Positions 34,370 through 43,093 of a stretch of DNA of 45,948 nt are shown here, piece by piece (positions within the stretch are counted from its first letter, which is position 1; every line of letters begins with the position of its first letter). The notes under the pieces were generated by a model. That model was not told the origin of the DNA. It ran no database searches and was given only the letters and a program-made list of their open reading frames with translations. The position numbers and the translations under genes were made by a program. The DNA is taken from the NCBI GenBank assembly GCA_946493765.1, contig CAMMAZ010000015.1, positions 1 through 45,948 on the forward strand. The letters are read 5' to 3'. The DNA comes from an uncultured Clostridia bacterium. Lineage in GTDB: Bacteria > Bacillota > Clostridia > Oscillospirales > Acutalibacteraceae.

Positions 34370-35215
34370 TTATAGGATCAGCCGCATATTTTCCATTTTG
34401 CGGCGGTGTTCCGCGCCGGTGGAGATAATATAAATGCGTGTCGTCTCAATGCTTGCGTGGCCGAGAATGTCGGCCAGCTTTGCAATGTCTTTTTCAATAT
34501 TGTAAAAAGTCCGTGCAAATAAATGCCGCAGATTGTGCGGGAAAACCTTCTTCGGGTCGACACCTGCCGCCTTGCAAAGGCTTTTCATTTCCCGCCAGAT
34601 GTTGGTGCGGCTTAAAGCCTTTCCGGTGCGGGTCACAAAAATGCAGCCGGTCGATATTTTCCGTTTTTCCGCATAGCACAACAGCTTTTTTTGCAGCTCT
34701 TTCACGATAAATACCGTTCGCGTTTTGCCTTTGAGGGACACCACCGCTTCACCCCGCCTTACCGCTTCAACCGTTATGTGCTTGAGTTCGCTGACCCGTA
34801 TTCCTGTGCCGCAGATGGTCTGCAAAATGAGATACAGGCGTTCGTTTCGTTTTTCCTTTGCCGCGCGACAAAGTCTTATATATTCCGCTTTGGTCAGTTC
34901 TTTTTCTTCCGAGCAGTAAATTTGCCGCTGTACCTTGGCCGCCTTTATTTTGCAATCTGCCCAATTCAGAAACCGAAACAGGCTGTTCAAAGACGCCAGC
35001 ATGGAATTGACGCTGCGCACGGCGTAGCCTCTATCCATCAGCTTTTGCTTGTAGGCGATCACCGTGCCCTTACATATCTTACCGTTCGATGCAAATGCCT
35101 TAAACGCCGATACATCACGGATATACTTTTCAACCGTCGCACAGCTTTTTTCTTCTTCCAACAGGCTGCAACGGAATTGTTTCATAATTTCCTCTGTCAA
35201 AATTCTTTCTTTCAT
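34370..35215 (-). CDS. Tyrosine recombinase, likely invertase for the adjacent switch
   Basis: 281 residues, XerC/D size. An N-terminal SAM-like core-binding domain (about 5-90) precedes the catalytic domain (105-281) with R140 (GTGIRVSEL), a Lys near 162-164 (SLKGKTR), H227 and R230 (PHNLRH), H253 (LGHAS) and nucleophile Y262 (TRIYI), all in place. ATG with GGAGG 7 bases upstream. No prophage or plasmid genes are near, and an inverted repeat pair with dif-like half sites lies directly downstream, so a dedicated DNA invertase is the best reading. It differs from housekeeping XerC/D in gene context. A 20-bp palindrome overlaps its promoter region. Confidence 0.9.
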   Translation of the reverse strand: MKERILTEEIMKQFRCSLLEEEKSCATVEKYIRDVSAFKAFASNGKICKGTVIAYKQKLMDRGYAVRSVNSMLASLNSLFRFLNWADCKIKAAKVQRQIYCSEEKELTKAEYIRLCRAAKEKRNERLYLILQTICGTGIRVSELKHITVEAVRRGEAVVSLKGKTRTVFIVKELQKKLLCYAEKRKISTGCIFVTRTGKALSRTNIWREMKSLCKAAGVDPKKVFPHNLRHLFARTFYNIEKDIAKLADILGHASIETTRIYIISTGAEHRRKMENMRLIL

Positions 35216-35230
35216 CGCAATACCTCCGCA

Positions 35231-35250
35231 TAAACTGTAACTATAGTTTA
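35231..35250. promoter_or_regulatory. operator-like palindrome upstream of the recombinase
   Basis: Outer arms TAAACT and AGTTTA are perfect complements and enclose AACTATAGTT, itself a 10-bp palindrome. It lies 16 bases before the start codon, next to the ribosome site, and overlaps a candidate -10 (TAAACT or TATAGT on the minus strand). It could serve autoregulation. Confidence 0.4.
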
Positions 35251-35303
35251 CCCAAAGAGCAAAAAATGAAAATTATTTTTTCATTCCGAAACGAAACAAA
35301 ATG

Positions 35304-35343
35304 ACAAAACCGCCCCCTTCTCTTTGAAGAAAAGGGAGCGGTT
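35304..35343 (-). terminator. terminator downstream of the HD-domain gene
   Basis: Leftward, CCGCTCCCTTTTCTTC pairs with GAGAAGGGGGCGG (one or two G-U or mismatched positions), followed by TTTTGT. It ends the metY-HD unit. Confidence 0.65.
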
Positions 35344-35353
35344 GGCGAAAAAG

Positions 35354-35408
35354 CATCAGCAGCAAGGCTTCTCCTAGAGGAGAAGCTGTCACCGCAAGGT
35401 GACTGATG
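35354..35408. repeat. cloverleaf-like intergenic palindromic element
   Basis: CATCAG (35354-35359) and CTGATG (35403-35408) close a three-way fold. Inside are a perfect 8-bp hairpin GCTTCTCC-TAGA-GGAGAAGC (35367-35386) and a 5-bp hairpin TCACC-GCAA-GGTGA (35389-35402) with a GNRA loop. The motif ending CTGATGAGG resembles multicopy intergenic repeats that I recall from Ruminococcaceae genomes. Copy number cannot be judged from this window. Confidence 0.6.
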
Positions 35409-35475
35409 AGGTGTGAAAAATGAAACCCATAAAAGGTTCGGTCGGCATTTTCGGCTATTTCCTATAATCTACAGT

Positions 35476-36072
35476 TTAGGCCGTTTGCAGCGTTTCCATT
35501 TCCTTTTGCACCGGCTGTTCACAGGAACGCATGGCTAAAATCGTTTTTTCAAACAGGGTATCGAGTTCCCAGCCGAGGTTTTCAGCGCCCTGCCGAATCA
35601 CGTCTCGTGAACAGCCGGCGGCGAATTTCTTGTCTTTAAATTTCTTTTTAAGACTGGAAACCTCCATGTCCTGCACACTTTTGGAGGGACGCATTTTGGC
35701 CGCCGCGCCGATCAGCCCGGTGAGTTCATCGGTTGCAAACAAAATTTTCTCCATTTCATGCTCCGGTTTGACGTCGCTGCAAAGTCCGTAGCCGTGACTG
35801 CATACTGCAGCGATCATATCCTCACCAACACCGGCCTCCTTTAAAAGCTCCGGCGCTTTTTGACAGTGCTGCTGTGGATAAAGCTCAAAATCAATGTCAT
35901 GCAGCAGTCCGACAATGCCCCAGTAATCCGCCTCCGCAGCATAGCCAAGCTCGGCGGCGAACCATCGCATCACGCCTTCCACCGTTAGTCCGTGCAGAAT
36001 GTGAAAAGGCTCCTTGTTGTATTTTTGCAGCAGCTTTAGCGCTTGCTGTCTGCTCAATTTGCTTTCCCGCAT
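35476..36072 (-). CDS. HD-superfamily predicted hydrolase
   Basis: 198 residues. The HD metal motif is visible as H in FHILHGLTVEG, then GLLHDIDFELYP, and CSHGYG and ATDELTGLI complete the group (like COG2316). Probable metal-dependent phosphohydrolase with unknown substrate. ATG 36072 was chosen over an earlier in-frame Met because of the GGAAG site and the N-terminal pattern. It lies 19 bases behind metY and is probably co-transcribed with it. Confidence 0.85.
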   Translation of the reverse strand: MRESKLSRQQALKLLQKYNKEPFHILHGLTVEGVMRWFAAELGYAAEADYWGIVGLLHDIDFELYPQQHCQKAPELLKEAGVGEDMIAAVCSHGYGLCSDVKPEHEMEKILFATDELTGLIGAAAKMRPSKSVQDMEVSSLKKKFKDKKFAAGCSRDVIRQGAENLGWELDTLFEKTILAMRSCEQPVQKEMETLQTA

Positions 36073-36091
36073 GTTAAACTTCCGTCCTTTC

Positions 36092-37363
36092 TCACACCTG
36101 ATCGAGCGCTTGTTTGATGTCCGCGATAATATCGTCGATATATTCAATGCCGACCGACATCCGGATCAGATCCGGGCTGACGCCCGCTTCTTTCAGCTGT
36201 TCGTCTGTCATCTGCCGGTGGGTGGTGGAAGCAGGATGCAGGCAACAGGTGCCGATATCCGCCACATGGATCTCGATCGCCGCGAGTTTCAAATGCTCCA
36301 TGAATTTCTTCGCCGCTTCCTTGCCGCCTTTGACGCCGAAAGCAATCACGCCGGCACACCCGTTCGGCAGGTATTTCTGTGCCAGCTGGTAATATGCATT
36401 GCTTTCCAGCCCCGGATAATTCACCCAGGCGATTTTTTCATTTTGTTCGAGGAATTTTGCGACAGCCAGCGCATTTTCACTGTGCCGCGCCATACGCAGA
36501 TGCAGCGTTTGCAGGTTCATGTTCAACAAAAACGCGCTGTTGGGGCTCATCTGCGCGCCGAAATCACGCATCAGCTGCACACGCGCTTTTGTGATATAAG
36601 CGCTTTTGCCAAAGGTTTTGGTGTAAACAATGCCGTGGTAGGACGCGTCCGGCGCTGTCAGTCCCGGGAATTTATCCGATGCTTCCCAATCGAAATTGCC
36701 GGAATCCACGATCACACCGCCGAGCACGACGGCGTGCCCGTCCATGTATTTGCTGGTGGAATGTGTCACAATATCTGCGCCGAAATTGAACGGACGGCAC
36801 AAAATCGGCGTTGGGAAGGTGTTGTCGACGATCAGCGGGATTTGATTGGCATGCGCCACCTTTGCAAATTTTTCAATGTCCAGCACATCCAGCGACGGAT
36901 TGGTCAGCGTTTCGCCGAAAATCAGTTTGGTGTTGGGCTTGATATGCGCCTGCAATTCCTCTGCCGAGATGCCAGGATCGACGAATGTGGTCTCAATGCC
37001 GAGTTTGCGCAGCGTCACGTCGAAAAGATTGAAGGTGCCGCCGTAGATCGCGGAGGTGCTGATGATATGGTCGCCGGCGCCCGCGATGTTGGTGACCGCC
37101 ATTAACGACGCAGCCTGTCCGGACGACGTTACCATCGCACCGACGCCGCCCTCCAGCGCCGCGATCTTATTTTCCACCGCCTCGTTGGTCGGGTTGCTAA
37201 GCCGCGTGTAGAAATGGCCGGCGGCTTTTAAATCGAACAGGTCGCCGAGCAGATCCACGCTGTTATATTTAAACGTGGTGCTTTGATAAATCGGCAGCGC
37301 TTTTGCCTGCCCGTCCTCCGGCGAATAACCCGCCTGCACGCACTTTGTGTTGATATGACTCAT
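36092..37363 (-). CDS. metY: O-acetylhomoserine aminocarboxypropyltransferase (sulfhydrylase)
   Basis: 423 residues, the longer MetY-type member of the Cys/Met PLP family. The PLP Lys is in THSTSKYMDGH; SSGQAASLMAV, YGGTFNLFDVT and VDNTFPTP are conserved. It makes homocysteine from O-acetylhomoserine and sulfide, or could act on methanethiol. Start ATG with GGAAAGGAAG upstream. No S-box or other Met riboswitch fits in the 54-base gap to murC. Confidence 0.94.
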   Translation of the reverse strand: MSHINTKCVQAGYSPEDGQAKALPIYQSTTFKYNSVDLLGDLFDLKAAGHFYTRLSNPTNEAVENKIAALEGGVGAMVTSSGQAASLMAVTNIAGAGDHIISTSAIYGGTFNLFDVTLRKLGIETTFVDPGISAEELQAHIKPNTKLIFGETLTNPSLDVLDIEKFAKVAHANQIPLIVDNTFPTPILCRPFNFGADIVTHSTSKYMDGHAVVLGGVIVDSGNFDWEASDKFPGLTAPDASYHGIVYTKTFGKSAYITKARVQLMRDFGAQMSPNSAFLLNMNLQTLHLRMARHSENALAVAKFLEQNEKIAWVNYPGLESNAYYQLAQKYLPNGCAGVIAFGVKGGKEAAKKFMEHLKLAAIEIHVADIGTCCLHPASTTHRQMTDEQLKEAGVSPDLIRMSVGIEYIDDIIADIKQALDQV

Positions 37364-37417
37364 TTTTTATCTTCCTTTCCTTGCCGCAGTGCGCGAAAAA
37401 ACGCACCGGCAGCTGTG

Positions 37418-38803
37418 TTATTTTTTTGCTTTTAATTTCCGGATCATGATTTTGGCCGCTTTGTAAATATCGCCGCAGCCCAGCGTGATGACCAAGTCAC
37501 CGCTTTTGGCGTTTTGGACGATATAGTCCGCTATTTTTTCAAAGCTGTCCAAAAACACGCAGCCCGGAATTTTTTCACACAAATCCATTGCTTTGACGCC
37601 ATAGGTGTTGATTTCCCTGGAACCCATGATTTCGGACAGCACCGTTTGATCGGGGATCTGCAGCACCCGCGCAAAATCGTCCATCAGCATGACGGTTCGG
37701 GAAAAGGTGAACGGCTGGAAAACCGCATAGACCTTTTTATAGCCCATCTGCATGGCGGCGTTTAATGTGACTTCCAGTTCTTTCGGATGGTGGGCATAAT
37801 CATCGGCGATGGTGATGCCGTCGATCTGCGCTAAAATCTCAAACCGTCTGCCGGCGCCTTTGAAATTTTGCAAAGAACGCGCGATCTGCTCGCCGGTCGC
37901 ACCGTTTAAATACGCTGCCGCAGCCGCCGCAACAGAATTGGAGATGTTGTGTTTGCCGGGCACCGAAAGCGCAATATGACAGAGCTTTTCACCGTGATGC
38001 ATCAGATCGTATTCCCCGGCGGTTTTGGTTTTCAAAGTGATGTTGGCGGCATAAAAATCATTGGTATCGCGAATACCGAACGTGATCAGCTTTTTGTCGA
38101 CCCCTTCCATCGCACTCATCGCGTTTTCATCGTCCCCGTTGACAACAACGGTGTGCGCGCTTTCAGCGAATTGATGAAACGACTGTTTTAACCGGTCGAG
38201 CGTTTTGAAATATTCCATGTGGTCCTCGTCGACATTCAAAAGCACGCACATATCCGGCGATAGCTGCAAAAAGGTATCGACATACTCGCAGGATTCACAA
38301 ACCAGCAGGTCGGATTTTCCCGCCCTTCCGTTGGAATCGATCAACGGCAGCCGGCCGCCGATCACTGCGGACGGGTCGAATCCGTTTTCCTCGAAAATCT
38401 GCACGAGCATGGAGGTCACCGTGGTTTTGCCGTGTGTGCCGCACACGCCGACCACGTTATCATATTCTCTGGTGATTGCGCCAAGCGCGACCGACCGTTC
38501 CATGATCGGGATATCCAGCTGCGCTGCACGCACCAGTTCCGGATTGTCTTTCATGATCGCGGCAGAATAAATCACAAGTTCTGCGCCTTCCACATTTTCC
38601 GGAAAATGTCCCAGCGTGACCGGAATGCCTAAATCCCGCACCCGCTGCAGTGTGTCGGTTTCGTTGTTGTCCGAACCGGTCAGGCTATACCCCTGCGCAT
38701 GCAGGATCACCGCAATCGGAAACATGCCGGATCCACCGATACCAATCATGTGAATTCTTTTTAAACTGTTTAAAAGCAAGTCGGTTTTCCGTTTGATTTT
38801 CAA
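37418..38803 (-). CDS. murC: UDP-N-acetylmuramate--L-alanine ligase
   Basis: 461 residues. The N-terminal nucleotide-binding motif HMIGIGGSGM, the ATP loop GTHGKTTVTSM and DDYAHHPKE place it as MurC, which adds the first L-Ala of the peptidoglycan stem. TTG 38803 was chosen: GGAGG ends 7 bases upstream, whereas the earlier TTG at 38818 overlaps that site. A consensus promoter lies close upstream. Confidence 0.96.
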   Translation of the reverse strand: MKIKRKTDLLLNSLKRIHMIGIGGSGMFPIAVILHAQGYSLTGSDNNETDTLQRVRDLGIPVTLGHFPENVEGAELVIYSAAIMKDNPELVRAAQLDIPIMERSVALGAITREYDNVVGVCGTHGKTTVTSMLVQIFEENGFDPSAVIGGRLPLIDSNGRAGKSDLLVCESCEYVDTFLQLSPDMCVLLNVDEDHMEYFKTLDRLKQSFHQFAESAHTVVVNGDDENAMSAMEGVDKKLITFGIRDTNDFYAANITLKTKTAGEYDLMHHGEKLCHIALSVPGKHNISNSVAAAAAAYLNGATGEQIARSLQNFKGAGRRFEILAQIDGITIADDYAHHPKELEVTLNAAMQMGYKKVYAVFQPFTFSRTVMLMDDFARVLQIPDQTVLSEIMGSREINTYGVKAMDLCEKIPGCVFLDSFEKIADYIVQNAKSGDLVITLGCGDIYKAAKIMIRKLKAKK

Positions 38804-38829
38804 GATGAATGCCTCCAATAATGTGTGTA

Positions 38830-38858
38830 TATTTATTAGTATAACATTTTTTTGTCAA
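38830..38858 (-). promoter_or_regulatory. sigma-A promoter of murC
   Basis: TTGACA (38858-38853), 17-base spacer, TAAATA (38835-38830) on the minus strand, leaving a leader of about 20 bases before TTG 38803. Confidence 0.65.
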
Positions 38859-38934
38859 AAAACAAACCAATAATTTTGTATTTCATGAAAAATATGTTAT
38901 ACTGTAAAAAAACAAATGGGTGAGGTGAAAACAC

Positions 38935-40086
38935 TTGCAGCTTCCTGACTATGTTTTGCGCTGCCTTGAAACATTGAAAAAACAAAATATCGAAGCCTAT
39001 CTGGTCGGCGGCTGCGTTCGGGACATGCTGCTTTCTAAAACGCCGCACGATTTTGATATGACCGTGAATTGCCCGCCCGAAACTATTCAATCTATTTTCC
39101 CGAAAACCATCGACACCGGGCTCAAACACGGAACAGTCAGCGTGGTGATCGATTCACATTTGGTGGAAATCACCCAAATGCGAAAGGACGGCGCATATTC
39201 CGATCACCGCCGTCCCGACTGTTATTATCCTGCGCAAAATATCCATGCCGATCTAAAGCGCAGGGATTTCACCGTCAACGCCATGGCAATGGATGCAAGC
39301 GGCGCGATCATCGACGATTTTGACGGACGCGGCGATCTTGCAAAAGGCGTGATCCGCGCAGTCGGCGATGCGACGGTCCGCTTTGAAGAGGATGCGCTGC
39401 GCATTCTGCGCGCTTTCCGGTTCGCGTCCCAGCTTGCATTTGTCATCGAACCGGCAACGCTTTCAGCCGCTTTGCAAAAACAATCGCTTTTGCAAAACAT
39501 CAGTGTGGAACGCATTTTTTCGGAACTTGTCAAATGCGTTTCCGGTCAAAATCCGCAATCTTTAGAGCCGCTGCTCAAAAGCGGAGGGCTTTCCTTTTTA
39601 GGACTGGAATTTTGCCGTCCGCTTGCGCCGCTGACCCGGCTGCCGGATGTTCGCGAAGTGCGTTTTGCCGCGTTTTTGCAGCTTTGCGGTAGCGATCCGC
39701 AGGCAGTCTGCACCGCTTTGAAAACCGACAAACGGCTATTAAAGCAGTGTGTTTTTATCGCCCAAAAATTAAACGCCGGTTTGCCGCTGAACAAAGAAAC
39801 CGTTAAAAAAATCGTGTTTGAAAGCGATTTTCAAACCGCGCGTTATCTGCTATTATTATATGACGTTTTGCAAAACCGCGCCTTCCCTTTCCCGGAAGAA
39901 ATCCAAAATGAACCGATTTTTTTAAAAGACCTGGCGGTGAACGGAAGAGATATGCAAGCTTTAGGGATCGAGCCTACCCGCATATCGACGGTTTTGCGCG
40001 CCCTTTGCGAACAGGTGCATCAAAATCCGAAGCTGAACCAAAAACAAATTTTATTGCAATTGGCGCAATCCGGGATTGAAAAATAA
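38935..40086 (+). CDS. cca: CCA tRNA nucleotidyltransferase (class II)
   Basis: 383 residues. GGCVRDMLL, the metal pair in HDFDMT, RRDFTVNAMA and EDALRILRAFRFA are the class II poly(A)/CCA polymerase motifs; the C-terminal arm is all helical without an HD domain. It repairs or adds the tRNA 3' CCA. Poly(A) polymerase activity cannot be excluded. TTG start lies 7 bases after GGGTGAGGTG. A TATACT box at 38897-38902 suggests a promoter. Confidence 0.9.
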   Translation: MQLPDYVLRCLETLKKQNIEAYLVGGCVRDMLLSKTPHDFDMTVNCPPETIQSIFPKTIDTGLKHGTVSVVIDSHLVEITQMRKDGAYSDHRRPDCYYPAQNIHADLKRRDFTVNAMAMDASGAIIDDFDGRGDLAKGVIRAVGDATVRFEEDALRILRAFRFASQLAFVIEPATLSAALQKQSLLQNISVERIFSELVKCVSGQNPQSLEPLLKSGGLSFLGLEFCRPLAPLTRLPDVREVRFAAFLQLCGSDPQAVCTALKTDKRLLKQCVFIAQKLNAGLPLNKETVKKIVFESDFQTARYLLLLYDVLQNRAFPFPEEIQNEPIFLKDLAVNGRDMQALGIEPTRISTVLRALCEQVHQNPKLNQKQILLQLAQSGIEK

Positions 40087-40165
40087 GCACAAATCTTTTA
40101 CAATAAAAGAAAGGCCGGTGTGTTTTGCCGGCAAAAATGATTTTCAGATAAACGGTGATTTTAGA

Positions 40166-41740
40166 ATGAATCAAAAATGGAGAAAAACCATTTGTGTTAT
40201 TTTAAGCATTCTTTTGTGCGTGTCGCTTTGCGCCTGCGGGCAGGACAACTTTGATGAACAGTCGATCACATTGCACACGCCGGAGGATATTCAGTCTCTA
40301 GACCCGCAGCTGGCGTCCACCAAAGCGGAGCTGATCGCGGTCGCCAACTGTTTTGAAGGGCTGATGGTGCTGGACGCGGACGGCAACGTCACGACCGGGG
40401 CGGCGAAAAACTATCAAAAGGATGGCATGACCTACACGTTTACTCTGCGCGACGATATGACCTGGTCGGATGAAACCACGCCGGTCACCGCACAGGATTT
40501 CGTGTTCGGGTTGACAAGAGCGCTGTTGCCTCAGACACAGGCGCCGATGGCAAGCGCGCTGTTTTGCATTGAAAACGCACAGCAGGTTTATGACGGGGAA
40601 TTGTCCGCCGATCAGCTCGGTGTGCGGGCGGTCGATGATATGACGCTCACCGTCACATTATCAACAGACCGTCCGGATTTTCTGGAGATTTTGACCTATC
40701 CGGTGGCGATGCCCTGCAACAGCGCCTTTTTTGACAGCACCAACGGCAGATATGGGTTGGACGATGATAGCCTTTTGACCAACGGTCCGTTTGACCTGCG
40801 GGTCTGGAACACAGAGGATGATTATTTGAGCTTGTCGCGATCTGGCACTTACAATGGGCCGAACCCCGCTGTTCCGGCGTCTGTTTTACTGGGATTTGAT
40901 CGGGAGGAAAAGGATATCAACACCAATTTGCAGATTGGGAACGTGGATATTGGCTATACCGATAATACATATACCTACACCTTGACCGACGCGGGATTTA
41001 CCTGCCAATCGTTTTATAACACAACCTATTATCTCTATTTATCCGATCAGCTGGGCGGAGAAAACACCGGGTTGTACCGGGCGCTGTTTTATGATATCGA
41101 CAGTTCGCTGATCACCGCGAATCTGCCAAGCTACTTAAAATCGGCGACCGGGTTTATTTCCTCCGACGCGGCGGCGCTGGGTGAAAATTACCGCGAAGCC
41201 GCCGGTGCGCTAGATTTGCCGGACTATGATCTGCAAGCGGCGCTGGACATTGTGGAAAACACCGAAAATGCAGCCAACGCATTTGCCGGTATCACATTAT
41301 ACTATCCCGATGGCAACGAGGACTATAAGACCATCGCCAACATCCTAGCGCAAAAATGGCAAAGCGATTTAAACGCTTATATCAACACCGCCGCCGATTC
41401 CGTTTCCAACATCCAGGCCAATATTGAAAGCGGCGAATGCGTTTTGGCGATTCTGCCGGTTTCCAGTTCCGACAACCGCGCGAACAATCAGCTGCTTCAA
41501 TTCCAAAGCTATCAGATCAGCGGATTTGAAGCGGCAGCTATTTCTGCTTCCGACAGCACCGGCGATCCATACATCCAAACTTTAAAAGAAACCGAACAGC
41601 TTCTTCTGGACACCGAGCAGTTTTATCCGCTGTTCGACGAACCGGTCTCCTGCTTTGTTTCTGCCAAAACAGCGCGCGTCGTTTTGTCCAATGCCGGGAA
41701 CTACATGCTGCTCAAATACGTGGAAAAATCAGAAAAATAA
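40166..41740 (+). CDS. Peptide ABC transporter substrate-binding lipoprotein (SBP family 5)
   Basis: 524 residues. The lipobox is LCAC with lipidated C24. The mature part starts with the family 5 pattern (EDIQSLDPQLAS, ELIAVANCFEGLMVLD, GMTYTFTLRDDMTWSDETTPVTAQDFVFGL). It binds oligopeptides or similar ligands at the cell surface. No permease or ATPase genes are next to it, so it is an orphan. ATG 40166 was preferred to the frame start at 40076, which overlaps cca and has no signal peptide at its end; GGTGA is a weak ribosome site. Confidence 0.9.
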   Translation: MNQKWRKTICVILSILLCVSLCACGQDNFDEQSITLHTPEDIQSLDPQLASTKAELIAVANCFEGLMVLDADGNVTTGAAKNYQKDGMTYTFTLRDDMTWSDETTPVTAQDFVFGLTRALLPQTQAPMASALFCIENAQQVYDGELSADQLGVRAVDDMTLTVTLSTDRPDFLEILTYPVAMPCNSAFFDSTNGRYGLDDDSLLTNGPFDLRVWNTEDDYLSLSRSGTYNGPNPAVPASVLLGFDREEKDINTNLQIGNVDIGYTDNTYTYTLTDAGFTCQSFYNTTYYLYLSDQLGGENTGLYRALFYDIDSSLITANLPSYLKSATGFISSDAAALGENYREAAGALDLPDYDLQAALDIVENTENAANAFAGITLYYPDGNEDYKTIANILAQKWQSDLNAYINTAADSVSNIQANIESGECVLAILPVSSSDNRANNQLLQFQSYQISGFEAAAISASDSTGDPYIQTLKETEQLLLDTEQFYPLFDEPVSCFVSAKTARVVLSNAGNYMLLKYVEKSEK

Positions 41741-41748
41741 TTTTTTAT

Positions 41749-41775
41749 AAAAGCCGCCCTACCGCGGCTTTTTTA
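41749..41775 (+). terminator. terminator of the substrate-binding lipoprotein gene
   Basis: AAAAGCCGC and GCGGCTTTT form a 9-bp stem with a six-base loop and a following T run. Confidence 0.85.
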
Positions 41776-41793
41776 TTTTTCTTTAAAAAAAGA

Positions 41794-41821
41794 TTGCATT
41801 TTGAAACAAATCCTATATAGT
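41794..41821 (+). promoter_or_regulatory. possible promoter of the GH5 gene
   Basis: TTGCAT (41794-41799), 16-base spacer, TATAGT (41816-41821), 52 bases before the start codon. Confidence 0.5.
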
Positions 41822-41873
41822 AAATCTATACTGTTTATTTTAAATAAATAAACAAATTTTGGAGGGTGAGAAT

Positions 41874-43044
41874 ATGAAAAAAATCATCAAGCGGATTGTA
41901 TCCGGCATTCTGCTTGCGAGCATGCTCACGGCATTGCCTGCGTGCAGTTCTGCGACCGGCGAATCCGAATCCGATCAAACAACAGACAACGCAAAGACCA
42001 CACAACCGGCCATTGATCCGGCGCTGGAAGCGTTGAATTTTCCGAACGGATTCCGGCGGGGCATCAATCTTGGAAACATGCTGGAAGCGCCCCATGAGGG
42101 AGACTGGGGACTTTCTGTGCAGGACGAATATTTAACCGAAATCAAAAACTGCGGTTTTGATTTTGTCCGCATTCCGATCAGCTGGTCAACCAATCAAACG
42201 GACGGTGTGATCGACGCATCCTTTTTTTGAACGCATGGATCATATTTTAGATGTTGTGGAAGAAAACGGTCTTGGCGCTATTATCAATTTCCATAATTAT
42301 TATGATCTGATGGAAGACCCCAGAGATGAAAAAGAAAATTTCTATAAGATGTGGGAATCGATCGCCGAACGATACAAAGACCGTCCGGACAGTCTTGTTT
42401 TTGAAATTCTCAACGAACCGACCGACTCGCTGAACGCCAACATCGATTGGATGCCGATTCAAAACGAATGCATTCGGATCATCCGGGAAACGAATCCGAC
42501 TAGAAAAATCATTGTGACCGGCGGCAGCGCCGGCGGCAAAGACGGGTTGTGGGATCTTGCCGTTCCAAACGATCCGAACCTGATCGCTTCTTTTCATTAT
42601 TATACGCCGCTTGAATTTACCCATCAGGGCGCCCATTGGGATTCCTCTTTCGATCAATATCTGGGGACCCAGTGGCTGGGCACCGACGAAGAAAGAAATC
42701 TGATCGATGAAAGTTTCGCGCAGGTGCGCGCCTGGTCGCAAGCGACCGGTATCCCTGTGATCCTGGGTGAATTCGGCACTTACGACAAAGCGGATTATGA
42801 TTCCCGCGTGCGTTGGACAGAATGTGTGCGTGAAACGGCAGAAAAATACGGATTTGCCTGGGCCTACTGGGAGTTTTGTTCCCGCTTTGGCATTTATGAT
42901 CCCGAAACGGGAGAATACAGAACCGAGCTGAAAGATGCGATTCTTCCCGCTACTGCCTATGCCGATGCCGGCGCTGCGGCAGGCCGCCCGACAGCGTCCG
43001 CCTCGATCAATGAATCGGTTATCGGACCGGTAACATTTGAATAA
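41874..43044 (+). pseudogene. GH5-family endoglucanase lipoprotein, frameshifted
   Basis: The first frame (41874-42230) encodes a signal peptide with lipobox LPAC (C24), a Thr/Ser-rich linker and the GH5 start (FRRGINLGNMLEAP; FDFVRIPISWS). It ends at TGA right after a run of seven T. The second frame (from about 42226; first ATG 42235, to 43044) continues the same enzyme: INFHNYYDLM, acid/base Glu in FEILNEP (residue 61 of that frame) and nucleophile Glu in VILGEFGTY (residue 179). Removing one T from the run joins them without other change into about 389 residues. So the gene is either broken, phase-variable by slippage, or misread in sequencing. GGAGGG lies 7 bases before the start. The enzyme would cut beta-1,4-glucans at the cell surface. 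Confidence 0.88.
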
Positions 43045-43051
43045 AAGATAC

Positions 43052-43093
43052 AAAAAACGAAGCGTCATGGCAAAAACATGACGCTTCGTTTTT
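43052..43093. terminator. bidirectional terminator after the GH5 gene
   Basis: AAAACGAAGCGTCATG and CATGACGCTTCGTTTT form a perfect 16-bp stem with flanking A and T runs, between convergent genes. Confidence 0.9.

Noticed and set aside
34370..35215. Tyrosine recombinase as an integrase of a mobile element
   Set aside because: No cargo of phage, plasmid or transfer genes, no tRNA attachment site next to it, and housekeeping genes on both sides; the adjacent inverted repeat explains it better.
37364..37417. Possible methionine riboswitch upstream of metY
   Set aside because: The gap is 54 bases and holds only a hairpin near the murC end; too short for an S-box.
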